From positions 558,001 through 622,000 of the forward strand of contig LJCX01000030.1 in assembly GCA_001298545.1 (NCBI GenBank): 64,000 bases of DNA. The letters are read 5' to 3'. The position numbers were made by a program, and so were the translations under genes. Origin of the DNA: Actinobacteria bacterium OV320. GTDB taxonomy: Bacteria; Actinomycetota; Actinomycetes; Streptomycetales; Streptomycetaceae. The first letter of the stretch is position 1. The number at the start of each line of letters is the position of its first letter. Shown piece after piece: positions 34,278 to 42,221 of the stretch. The notes below the pieces were generated by a model. It did not search any database and was not told the origin of the DNA. It saw nothing but the letters and a program-made list of their open reading frames with translations.

Positions 34278-35463
34278 CGGGTGGGGCGGAGGTGAAGAGC
34301 CTTTTGTCACGCAGCATTGCCCACAGAACGTCGACCCTGCGGCGGGCAAGCGAGAGCAGAGCCTGCGTGTGCAGCAGACCCTCGGATCGCTTCTTGAGGT
34401 AGTAGTCCCGGGAGGGGCCGGGCCGCATCATGGAGGTCTGCGCCGACATGTAGAAGATGTGTCGAAGGCGGCGGTTGTAGCGTTTGGGCCGGTGGTAGTT
34501 GCCGGTGCGGCGGCCGGAGTCCCGGGCGACCGGAGCCAGGCCGGCATGGGAGGCGAGGCGGCCGGCGTCCTTGTAGCCGCCCAGGTCGCCGACGATGGCG
34601 ACGAACTCGGCGCCCAGGATCGGTCCCATGCCGGGCATGGATTCGATGATTTCGGCGCGGTCGTCGCTGCGGAAGGTCTCGCGGATCTCCCGGTCGTTGT
34701 CCTTGATCCGCTCATCGAGGGCCAGGAGCTGGTGAGCGAGGTCGCAGACCAGTTTGGCGGCCCGCTTCTCGCCGGGCAGGGCGGTTTGCTGGGACTGGGC
34801 GGCCTCCACAGCCTTGGCCGCGACGTCCGAGGCCCCGCGGACCTTGCGTCGCTCCAGCCAGGTGGTCAGGCGCTTGACGCCGATCCGCCGCAGGGCGGCC
34901 GGGGTCTGGTACTCGGTCAGCATGACGACGGGGCCCTTGGCCGCGGAGTAGTCGAAGGCTCGTTCCAAGGCGGGACAGATCCCGACCAACATGTCGCGGA
35001 GCCGGTTGATCAGCCGGACACGGTCGGCGATCAGGTCGGCGCGGTGGTTCGTCAGCAGTTGAAGGGTGGAGACCAGCTCCGGGGGTGTTTCCAGCGGCGC
35101 GAAGTCCCGGCGCATGCGTGCCTGGTCGGCGATGACCTTCGCGTCCTTGGCGTCGGTCTTGGCCTCTCCGCGGTAGGCGCCGGACATGCGGTTCACGGTG
35201 CGTCCGGGTACGTAGACGACCCGCTGGCCGTTGGCGACGAGCAGGGCCAACAGCAGAGTGGAGGCCCTGCCGCTGATGTCCACTGCCCACCGCACCTCGT
35301 CGGCCCTCTCGCGAGCGGTCTCGAAGAGCGTGAGGATCTGGGCTTCGTCGTTGATCACCTTCGTCGAGAACAGGGTCTCGCCGTCGGCATCCACGGCAAC
35401 CGCCCAGTGATGCCCTTTGCCGGCATCGACGCCGACCCATATCCGCTTGTGAGACGTGCTCAA
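34261..35463 (-). CDS. IS110-family (DEDD) transposase
   Basis: About 400 aa from a TTG at 35463 (STSHKRIWVGVDAGKG); the frame is open to GTG 35514, but that would read through a perfect hairpin. The N-terminal RuvC-like DEDD domain has VGVDAGKGHH and EAKTDAKDAKVIADQAR. The C-terminal transposase_20 domain has ESMPGMGPILGAEFVAIVGD, ASHAGLAPVARDSG and the catalytic Ser region (YMSAQTS). The frame is intact, so the element may be functional. Confidence 0.9.
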   Translation of the reverse strand: MSTSHKRIWVGVDAGKGHHWAVAVDADGETLFSTKVINDEAQILTLFETARERADEVRWAVDISGRASTLLLALLVANGQRVVYVPGRTVNRMSGAYRGEAKTDAKDAKVIADQARMRRDFAPLETPPELVSTLQLLTNHRADLIADRVRLINRLRDMLVGICPALERAFDYSAAKGPVVMLTEYQTPAALRRIGVKRLTTWLERRKVRGASDVAAKAVEAAQSQQTALPGEKRAAKLVCDLAHQLLALDERIKDNDREIRETFRSDDRAEIIESMPGMGPILGAEFVAIVGDLGGYKDAGRLASHAGLAPVARDSGRRTGNYHRPKRYNRRLRHIFYMSAQTSMMRPGPSRDYYLKKRSEGLLHTQALLSLARRRVDVLWAMLRDKRLFTSAPPVTQAA

Positions 35464-35481
35464 GCCTGTCGTTCCGTTCCC

Positions 35482-35508
35482 TTCGGACCAGCATTTCCGT
35501 GGTCCGAA
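35482..35508 (-). ncRNA. Perfect hairpin in IS110 non-coding end (bridge-RNA candidate region)
   Basis: TTCGGACCA (35482-35490) and TGGTCCGAA (35500-35508) form a 9-bp stem with a 9-nt loop just upstream of the transposase start. Further out, GGTCCTTAAG (35525-35534) pairs with CTTAAGGACC (35659-35668), and GGAGGACCGGG (35576-35586) with CCCGGTCCTCC (35633-35643). IS110 elements are known to encode a bridge RNA in this end; that this is one is inferred. Confidence 0.35.
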
Positions 35509-35745
35509 GAACACTCCGCCGACAGGTCCTTAAGCAGCGATGACCGCAGTTCTCAATCAGTGGTCGGAGCGTCCCGGAGGACCGGGCGGCCATTCTCCTT
35601 GAGCCATCAGCGGCAACCTCGCATCAGCCACACCCGGTCCTCCCGGACCGCCAACATTCTTAAGGACCGCGCATGTCCGAGCTGTGTGATCAGCAGACCG
35701 GCGTGATCAAGCCGGTGACCAGCCAACTCCCCATGGTGTCCCGGC

Positions 35746-35831
35746 TAGAATCCGTGGCGTCCGGAAACGGGCACCCGGGCGTCGCGGTCACTGACGCTGG
35801 ACGTCACGTCTGCACCCCGGAGATCCGCATG
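35746..35831 (+). promoter_or_regulatory. Conserved promoter/structured leader, copy B
   Basis: -10-like TAGAAT (35746-35751), 11 nt, then GGAAACGGGCACCCGGGCGT. Possible helices: P1 UCCGG 35760-35764 with CCGGA 35817-35821; hairpin CGG 35768-35770 with CCG 35775-35777 (loop GCAC); P2 GCGUC 35779-35783 with GACGC 35793-35797; P3 GGAC 35799-35802 with GUCU 35808-35811. The P1 3' strand overlaps the GGAG that serves ATG 35829, six bases further on, so folding could hide the ribosome site of the leader ORF and the coupled NUDIX-APH gene. Confidence 0.65.
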
Positions 35832-35957
35832 CCCCACACCCGCGCGTTCTCGCGCGTTCCCGTAAACCCCGTTGTGGGGCGGTTCGCCGACGCCACGCCG
35901 CGGTGCCCGGACGCGAGTCGGCGTCGGCCGCACCCCCGTCTGGCAGGCCAGCGGTGA
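35829..35957 (+). CDS. Leader peptide ORF upstream of the NUDIX-APH gene
   Basis: 42 aa, Arg/Pro-rich, with GGAG six bases before the ATG and a stop that overlaps the next gene's GTG (GTGA). The Shine-Dalgarno is the 3' strand of leader helix P1. The peptide itself (MPHTRAFSRVPVNPVVGRF...) looks non-functional, so translation may matter more than product: it would couple expression of the NUDIX-APH protein to the state of the RNA. No homologous peptide follows copies A or C. Confidence 0.45.
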   Translation: MPHTRAFSRVPVNPVVGRFADATPRCPDASRRRPHPRLAGQR

Positions 35958-37357
35958 ACGGGCAGGCAGCCTCGCATCGGGGCGGAGACGACATCGTGCA
36001 GCGCCATCGGGAACCGGTCGACGTCCATCTCATCCTGCGGCGTGGCGGCGAGGTGCTGCTGAGCCGGCGGGCGGGCGACACCTATGCCTCGGGCTTGCTG
36101 CACATGCCCTCCGGGCACCTCGACGGCGACTTCGAGGACGTGGTCACCGGGCTGGTCCGGGAAGCCGAGGAGGAGCTGGGCATCATCATCCGGCCGGCCG
36201 ATGTCCGAGTTGCGCTGGTGATGCAGCACCGCAGCCCCAAGGGTCACAACCGCACCGGCTGGTTCTTCGAGGTCACCCGGTGGTTCGGCGTCCCGCGTAT
36301 CGCCGAACCGGACCGCTGCTCACAGCTGGACTGGTTTGCCCTCCACGACCTGCCCGACGACATGGTGGCGTACTGCCGGGCCGGCCTGGAGGCGTACCGG
36401 GACGGGCACTCCTTCGCCCTGCATCTCCAGGAACCCGACGACCCGATCGCCTACGAAGCGAACGGGCCCAGCCGTCTGCACCCCTTGCCCACGCGGGCGC
36501 CGGACCCCTACGCCGTACTGGGTGAGCAGCTCGGCACGTTCGCTGAACGGACCATCGGCCCGCTGAAGGAGGTCACGGACGCCTCCTGGGCGCGGCAGGC
36601 TTCCCGCGTGTGGCGGCTGACCGGACGCGACAGCGGGAGCTGGTTCCTGAAGGTTCACCAGGGGCCCAAGTTCCACCAGCGTGAGGTGGGCGCCCTGCGA
36701 GAGTGGGCCCCGGCCCTCGGAGCCGGCCACGCCCCGCAGCTCGTCGCCGCCGACCCCGAACAACTCGCCGTGATCGTCAGCGCTCTTCCCGGCCGCGTAC
36801 TCCACGGCGCCGACCTGAGCATGGCCGCCTGGCAGTCGGTCTACCGCCAGCTCGGGCAGCTCCTGCGGGCCCTCCACCTCGGCGAGCCCCCGATGATGGC
36901 GCAGGCCCTGGGCGGGCTGGCCAAGCTGGAACGGCACCTGGCGGCAGCCGACGGGCTCCTCGAGCCCGGGGAGGAGACGCTGGTGCGGTCCCTCGCCCTT
37001 CACCTGCCCCGTGTCCCGCCCGTCCCCCATGGCCGTCGCCACGGTGACGTGCAGCGGCGCAACCTTCTGCTCGACGACCACGGGACCCTGGCCCTCATCG
37101 ACTGGGAACGCGCGGAAATCGGGCCCCTCGTCAGCGACTTCGTACGCATCGCCGACACCTGGATTGACGCGCCCGAACTCGAAGCCGCCCTGTTCGACGG
37201 CTACGGCCGCACGCTGTCCCCGGTCGAGGCCCAAGCGCTCAAGGGTCTGTCGGCCCTCGACGCGCTCAGTGGCATCCAGTACGGCGCCGCGCACGGCGAC
37301 CCCGAACTCGTCGAGCGCGGGCATCGCACCCTGCATCGGCTCCGGAAGGAGGCATGA
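35954..37357 (+). CDS. NUDIX-APH fusion protein
   Basis: 467 aa. N-terminal NUDIX domain (~15-170: PVDVHLILRRGGEVLLSRR, box LDGDFEDVVTGLVREAEEE, one residue longer than usual before the conserved Glu). A C-terminal aminoglycoside-phosphotransferase-fold domain (~195-460) has RRHGDVQRRNLLLDD and LALIDWERAEIG. The joined activities suggest a phosphorylated or nucleotide-linked small molecule as substrate. GTG overlaps the leader ORF stop; the stop overlaps the next small gene (ATGA). The NUDIX relic at 62785 is its closest partner in the window. Confidence 0.8.
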   Translation: MNGQAASHRGGDDIVQRHREPVDVHLILRRGGEVLLSRRAGDTYASGLLHMPSGHLDGDFEDVVTGLVREAEEELGIIIRPADVRVALVMQHRSPKGHNRTGWFFEVTRWFGVPRIAEPDRCSQLDWFALHDLPDDMVAYCRAGLEAYRDGHSFALHLQEPDDPIAYEANGPSRLHPLPTRAPDPYAVLGEQLGTFAERTIGPLKEVTDASWARQASRVWRLTGRDSGSWFLKVHQGPKFHQREVGALREWAPALGAGHAPQLVAADPEQLAVIVSALPGRVLHGADLSMAAWQSVYRQLGQLLRALHLGEPPMMAQALGGLAKLERHLAAADGLLEPGEETLVRSLALHLPRVPPVPHGRRHGDVQRRNLLLDDHGTLALIDWERAEIGPLVSDFVRIADTWIDAPELEAALFDGYGRTLSPVEAQALKGLSALDALSGIQYGAAHGDPELVERGHRTLHRLRKEA

Positions 37358-37584
37358 CGACATCCGATCCCACGGCATCGGAGCGGGTCAATGAGCATGC
37401 CTGGCGTGAGTACGGGCGCAGGCAGCTCGACCGGTCCCGACCGCCACACCTACACCTTCGAACGGATTTAGGAGCTGCCCTTGGGGCGCTGAGCAAACGC
37501 CGGCTTCCGCCGGCCTGCATCCATCGCCGAACCACCATGCAGTTGGCGCCGACGCCGGAGGCGAAGGCGCACAAGGCCCCGTAA
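37354..37584 (+). CDS. Hypothetical small protein
   Basis: 76 aa. ATG overlaps the NUDIX-APH stop. The first ~27 residues (SERVNEHAWREYGRRQLDR) look like a genuine amphipathic protein start; the rest is basic and Pro-rich, as if reading into non-coding DNA after a truncation. A perfect GCCGGC-ttcc-GCCGGC hairpin (37499-37514) lies within its 3' half. Possibly the 5' stub of a lost gene. Confidence 0.35.
   Translation: MTTSDPTASERVNEHAWREYGRRQLDRSRPPHLHLRTDLGAALGALSKRRLPPACIHRRTTMQLAPTPEAKAHKAP
37499..37514 (+). terminator. Perfect GC-rich hairpin before the FxLD cluster
   Basis: GCCGGC (37499-37504), loop TTCC, GCCGGC (37509-37514). No U-tract. It lies between the NUDIX-APH operon and the FxLD methyltransferase gene and could separate them, although it falls inside the doubtful 76-aa frame. 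Confidence 0.4.
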
Positions 37585-37595
37585 GGAACTCCTCT

Positions 37596-38819
37596 ATGAC
37601 CGATGTGACCGTGGCCCCCGACGAAGCCACCCGGCTCCGCAACAAGGTCGTCGACCAGCTCAAGGAGGACGGCACGATCGTGTCGCCCGCGGTCGAGGCC
37701 GCCATGCGCAAGGTGCCCCGACACCTTGCCGTACCGGAGGCGTCGCTCAGCGACGCATACAGCACGTACAACGCCGTGATCACGCAGGAGGACGAGCACG
37801 GCAATCACACCAGCTCGGTGTCCGCTCCGCAGATCCAGGCGATGCAGTTGGAGCAGGCCGGCATCCGGCCGGGTGACAACGTGCTGGAGATCGGTACCAA
37901 CGGGCCGAACGCTGCCTACCTCGCGGAGCTGGTGGGACCCACCGGTCAGGTCACCACCGTCGACATCGACCCCGCGCCCGCCGACCGAGCCAAGCGGTTC
38001 CTCACCGAGACCGGCTACACGGGCGTCAACGTCGTCGTCGCCGACGCCGAGAACGGCCTTCCCGGGCACGCCCCCTACGACGCGATCGTGGTGACGGTCG
38101 GCGCCTGGGACATCCCGCCCGCCTGGATCGACCAGCTCAAGGATGACGGCCGGCTCGTCGTGCCGCTCCGCATCAACGGCCTGACCCGTACCTACGGGTT
38201 CGTCCGGCAGGCTGACCACCTCGTCGCCACCAGCGCCCACGTGTGCGGTTTCGTGGCGGCACAGGGCGCCGGCTCCCACACGCAGCAGGTCATGCAGCTC
38301 CCCGGAGAGGAGGGCGTCACGCTGCGCTTCGATGAGGGCTTGCCCGCCAACCCCTCTCTGCTGGACGGCGTCCTGAACAGCGCCCGCGCCGAGACGTGGA
38401 CCGGGGTGACCGTCGCCAGCCAGGAGCCCATCGGCACCCTCCAGATGTACCTGTCCACGCAGGTCCCGACGTACTGCTTCATGTCCACCAAACCCGAGTT
38501 GACCACCGGCAAGATCGGCCCCACGGGCAGCAGCTGGTCCATGGTCACCATCGACGGGCCGCACTTCGCCTACACCGTCGTGCGCCGCGACACCGAGAAG
38601 AAGACCGCAGAGTACGGCGTCCACGCCTTCGGGCCCGATGCGGCCGAGTTCGCCGAGCGAATCGCCGACATCCTCCGCACCTGGAGCGAAAAGGTCCGCG
38701 GCACGGACGGCCCGCGCATCGCCGTCTACCCGGCGGGCACACCCGATGACCGGATCACCGGCGACCGGATCATCGACAAGAGGCACAGCCGGATTTCGAT
38801 CTCCTGGCCGACCGTCTGA
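37596..38819 (+). CDS. FxLD-system methyltransferase (PCMT/LanS_A-like)
   Basis: 407 aa. PCMT-like N-terminal domain: VSPAVEAAMRKVPRHLAVPE, VSAPQIQAMQLEQAGIRPGD, VLEIGTNGPNAAYLAELVGP, YDAIVVTVGAWDIPPAWIDQL. A ~200-residue extension follows, shared with the paralogue at 45767. In class I lanthipeptide loci such enzymes methylate a core Asp, giving an aspartimide and then isoaspartate; the precursor here has an Asp-Gly pair. ATG with AAGGA upstream. First gene of the lanthipeptide cluster. Confidence 0.85.
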   Translation: MTDVTVAPDEATRLRNKVVDQLKEDGTIVSPAVEAAMRKVPRHLAVPEASLSDAYSTYNAVITQEDEHGNHTSSVSAPQIQAMQLEQAGIRPGDNVLEIGTNGPNAAYLAELVGPTGQVTTVDIDPAPADRAKRFLTETGYTGVNVVVADAENGLPGHAPYDAIVVTVGAWDIPPAWIDQLKDDGRLVVPLRINGLTRTYGFVRQADHLVATSAHVCGFVAAQGAGSHTQQVMQLPGEEGVTLRFDEGLPANPSLLDGVLNSARAETWTGVTVASQEPIGTLQMYLSTQVPTYCFMSTKPELTTGKIGPTGSSWSMVTIDGPHFAYTVVRRDTEKKTAEYGVHAFGPDAAEFAERIADILRTWSEKVRGTDGPRIAVYPAGTPDDRITGDRIIDKRHSRISISWPTV

Positions 38820-38876
38820 ACCGCGGGCTGAGCCAGGGCGTTCTGCACCATCCCATCGGACAAAGAGAGTGATCGC

Positions 38877-39083
38877 ATGACCACTGCCGTACTCGACCAC
38901 CCCACCGCCCCGACCGCGCTGCCGGCCGACGGCCTCGCCGACGACGACTTCGAGCTGGACATCAAGGTCGTCATCTCCGAGAGCCCCCTCACCGTCTTCA
39001 TGTGCCCCACCAGCGACGGCTGCGGCAACACCTGCGAGAACGGGGCCAGCGCCTGCCAGTCCTCCATCGAGGACGCCGCCTGA
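38877..39083 (+). CDS. FxLD-family lanthipeptide precursor
   Basis: 68 aa. The leader carries the class I recognition motif F-E-L-D at residues 25-28 (DDDFELDIKVV). The C-terminal core has Cys at 43, 49, 53 and 60 and Ser/Thr at 36, 39, 45, 46, 52, 58, 62 and 63 as possible dehydration sites (ring-forming region VFMCPTSDGCGNTC). Asp47-Gly48 is a likely isoaspartate site for the PCMT-type enzymes. No protease gene for leader removal was seen in the cluster. ATG after AGAGAG. Confidence 0.9.
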   Translation: MTTAVLDHPTAPTALPADGLADDDFELDIKVVISESPLTVFMCPTSDGCGNTCENGASACQSSIEDAA

Positions 39084-39170
39084 CACGCGACATCCGCCGG
39101 GGCGACAGCCGATCACCGCTGCCGCCCCGGCACCACCCGTCCGCGCACCCCACAACAGGAAGGGACACCG

Positions 39171-42100
39171 GTGGCCCACGCAATACCCCTCACGTATCAG
39201 TGGCAGCCCGGAATGCTGCTGCGCGCCTCCACCGCTTCCCGGCCGATCCCTGTACCGGACTTTGACCTGCACGGCGACGACGCCACGGTCCGCGGTCGGC
39301 AGTGGCTGGAAGAGGTATGGCGCGCCCCAGTGCCGACGGCGTTGTCCGCAGCCAGCCCCGTCCTGTGTCAGCGCGTCGCCGAGATCCTGAACGGCACCGT
39401 CACCGACGGCCGCCGTATCAGGCGGGCCGTCCGGTCTGTTGCCGCGTATCTCCTGCGGTGGAACCACCGGCCCACCCCGTTCGGGGTATTCGCCGGCGTC
39501 GCCCCCGCTGAGCCCGCTCAAGCCGCCCACATTCTGTGGGGTGAGGGGTACCGGACTGTTCTGCGGCCTGATTCCGACTGGCTGACGGACGTCGTTACCC
39601 GCCTGGAGAGCCACCCCGCTCTGCTGGCCCGGCTGACGGTCGTGGCCAACAACACGGGCCGCTCCCGCGGCAACCGGCATGTGGTGGACGGGATGCCGAC
39701 TGACGCGCACACTTCCGGCTACGCCCCGGTCGAGCTGTCGGTCCGCCTGACCCGGCCCGTGGCTGCCGTGCTGGAGGCTGCCCGCACCCCGATCCCGTAC
39801 GAGCTGCTCGTGCACCGTCTGTCCGGGCAGTTCCCCACCGCACGCCCCGAGCAGTTCGCCGGCCTGATCTCCGACCTATTGAGCAAGCACATTCTGATCA
39901 GCAGCCTGTGGCCCCCGATGACGTCCGTCGACACGCTCGCCCACATATGCGATGAGCTGGAGAAAGCAGACGCCACCGACATACCCGACATCGCAGAGCT
40001 GGCCTCCCAGCTCGCTTCGATCCGGGGTGGCTTGAATTACCCGGACACCGTCGCCCCTTGGACGCTCGGCGACCCGCTGACGCAGAGCATGCAGCACGTG
40101 AGCGCCACCGGCCGCGTCCCGCTGCTAGTCGACGCTGCACTGGACTGCACCGCCCACATCCCCGAAGCCCTCCTGGCCGAAGCCGCCGAGGCAGCCCAGG
40201 TCATGCACCAGCTGTCGCCTCATCCGTACGGGTATCCGCAATGGCGCGACTACCACCAGCGGTTCCTCGACCGATACGGCAACGAGGCCCTCGTGCCCGT
40301 ACTGGATTTGGTCGCGGACAGCGGCCTCGGCCTGCCCGCGGGCTTCCTGGGCTCCGAGCGCGTCCGCCCGCCATATGAGGTGACCGACCGGGACGAGAAG
40401 ATCCTGCGCCTTCTCCAGGGGGCGATGCTCGATGGGAGGCGTGAGCTGGTCCTCACCCGGGCGACGATCGCCGACCTGACCGCCGGCCATACCGAACCGC
40501 TGCTGCCCCTGCCCCGGGCTGAGATCGCCGTGGAGATCCACGCCCCCACTCTGGAGGCCGTGCAGGGCGGCGACTACCGGCTGCTGGTCATCGGCGCCCC
40601 CCGCCCCGGCAGCAGCATGCTCGGTCGGTTCGCGCACCTGCTCCCGCCGTCCGCCCAGACCGCGCTCACCGACTCCTACGCGACCGCCGGCCCCGGCGCC
40701 GTTGCGGCGCAGCTGTCGTTCACTCCTCGGCGGCGCCGCAACGAGAACATCGCCCGCACCGTGCAGGTCCTGCCCTTCACCATCCCTCTCGGCCAGCACC
40801 ACGAGTCCGGCCCCGGCGTGATCCCGCTCGACGACCTGGCGGTGACTGCGGATACCCGCCGGTTCTATCTGGTGCGCAGGTCAACGGGGCAGCACGTCGA
40901 GCCTCGCGTAACCCATGCGCTGGAAGCGTCCGTCCACACACCGCCGCTCGCCCGGTTCCTGGCGGAGATCACCACCGCCCGCAGCGCCGCCTACCGGGCG
41001 TTCACCTTCGGCGTCGCCGCCACCCTGCCCTACCTGCCACGCGTGCGATACAAGCGGACGATCCTCGCACCTGCCCGTTGGTTGCTGTCCGCCGAGGAAC
41101 TGCCCGGCCGGTCCGCCCCCATGGCCGACTGGGACAAGGCACTGGCCCGATGGCGCGAACGGCTCAGCGTCCCCGATCACCTTGCTCTGGTCGAAGACGG
41201 CCAGCAGCTGCCCCTCGACCTCGACCAGCGCATCCACCGGGCGCTGCTGCGCGCCGGCGTGGACCGCAACCGCGTTGTCGAACTACGCGAAAGCACCACT
41301 GCGCGGGACTGGGCATGGATCGGCCGCCCCCACCAGCTTCTGATCCCTCTGGCCAACTCCACCCCCGCCGACCCACCCCGCCTGCCGGAGGCCGCTGCCG
41401 CCGTCACCGGGACGCCCAGCCAGCCCACCGTCCTGTATGCCCGTCTGTTCGCGCACCCCCAGCGGTACGACGAGATCCTGTCCGGCCACCTGCCCACTCT
41501 GCTCGACCAGTTCGCCACCATGCCGCTCTGGTGGTTCAGGCGCCATCGCAACACAACCCGACCGGGCTCCGACCAGCATCTGGATCTGTACCTGCGCCTT
41601 CCCGATTCAGCCGCCTTCGGTCCGGCCGCCCAACTGGTCACCGGCTGGGCAAACGCCCTCAGCAGCCAACGTCTGGCGTCCCGCCTGGAGTTGGCCACCT
41701 GCCCGCCTCAGACCGGCCCGTACGGGCACGGCCCCGCTCTGGACGCCGCGCACCTGGTGTTCGCCGCGGACTCGGCCGCCGTCCTGGCGCAGATCCGTGC
41801 CGCTGCGGATGACGCCGCCACCGGGCAGGCCCTGACCGCTGCGAGCATGTTCGACCTGACGGTGCAGTTCACCGGCGACGCAGATCAGGCGTCGGACTGG
41901 CTGACCCGCGCTCTCCCTCAAGAACGCGGCCCCATACCCCGGGATCGAATCGCCCTGGCCCAGGCTCTGGCCGATCCCGAGCACACCGCTCTCCAAGCCC
42001 TGCCGGGCGGCACCGAGGTCGCCGCCGCGTGGCGGCAGCGCGCTGCCGCCCTGACCGCCTACCGGCAGCAGCTGGCCACCGGGCACAACTCCGACAGCGT

Positions 42101-42221
42101 GCTGCTGTCGCTGCTCCGCGAGCACTGCGTGCGGGCGCTGCCCGTCGACCCCGATCACGAACGCGCCACCGGCCGGCTCGCCCGGGCCTGCGCCCTGCGA
42201 CACCGGGAGCGGCAGCCATGA
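39171..42221 (+). CDS. Lantibiotic dehydratase LanB
   Basis: 1016 aa, full class I length. The N-terminal glutamylation region has RNxxRPTPFGVFAGV-like WNHRPTPFGVFAGVA, then YGNEALVPVLDLV and FTPRRRRNENIARTVQVLPF. The C-terminal elimination (SpaB_C) domain has LWWFRRHRNTTRPGSDQHLD and LATCPPQTGPYGHGPALDAA. LanB dehydrates Ser/Thr using glutamyl-tRNA. GTG start with AGGAAGG upstream; the stop overlaps lanC (ATGA). Confidence 0.9.
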   Translation: MAHAIPLTYQWQPGMLLRASTASRPIPVPDFDLHGDDATVRGRQWLEEVWRAPVPTALSAASPVLCQRVAEILNGTVTDGRRIRRAVRSVAAYLLRWNHRPTPFGVFAGVAPAEPAQAAHILWGEGYRTVLRPDSDWLTDVVTRLESHPALLARLTVVANNTGRSRGNRHVVDGMPTDAHTSGYAPVELSVRLTRPVAAVLEAARTPIPYELLVHRLSGQFPTARPEQFAGLISDLLSKHILISSLWPPMTSVDTLAHICDELEKADATDIPDIAELASQLASIRGGLNYPDTVAPWTLGDPLTQSMQHVSATGRVPLLVDAALDCTAHIPEALLAEAAEAAQVMHQLSPHPYGYPQWRDYHQRFLDRYGNEALVPVLDLVADSGLGLPAGFLGSERVRPPYEVTDRDEKILRLLQGAMLDGRRELVLTRATIADLTAGHTEPLLPLPRAEIAVEIHAPTLEAVQGGDYRLLVIGAPRPGSSMLGRFAHLLPPSAQTALTDSYATAGPGAVAAQLSFTPRRRRNENIARTVQVLPFTIPLGQHHESGPGVIPLDDLAVTADTRRFYLVRRSTGQHVEPRVTHALEASVHTPPLARFLAEITTARSAAYRAFTFGVAATLPYLPRVRYKRTILAPARWLLSAEELPGRSAPMADWDKALARWRERLSVPDHLALVEDGQQLPLDLDQRIHRALLRAGVDRNRVVELRESTTARDWAWIGRPHQLLIPLANSTPADPPRLPEAAAAVTGTPSQPTVLYARLFAHPQRYDEILSGHLPTLLDQFATMPLWWFRRHRNTTRPGSDQHLDLYLRLPDSAAFGPAAQLVTGWANALSSQRLASRLELATCPPQTGPYGHGPALDAAHLVFAADSAAVLAQIRAAADDAATGQALTAASMFDLTVQFTGDADQASDWLTRALPQERGPIPRDRIALAQALADPEHTALQALPGGTEVAAAWRQRAAALTAYRQQLATGHNSDSVLLSLLREHCVRALPVDPDHERATGRLARACALRHRERQP

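Larger units (their letters stand above)
34255..35600 (-). mobile_element. IS110-family insertion sequence (ends approximate)
   Basis: A single transposase on the minus strand with a long non-coding end upstream of its start, as in IS110. Boundaries cannot be set by eye because this family lacks clear terminal inverted repeats. AAGGAGAAT at 34239-34247 and its complement at 35592-35600 may mark the edges or be chance. The non-coding end holds strong hairpins (see 35482-35508). Confidence 0.65.

Noticed and set aside
35673..35957. 94-aa ORF starting before leader B
   Set aside because: Its ATG lies upstream of the inferred transcription start and it would read through the structured block; only the 42-codon part from 35829 has a ribosome site.
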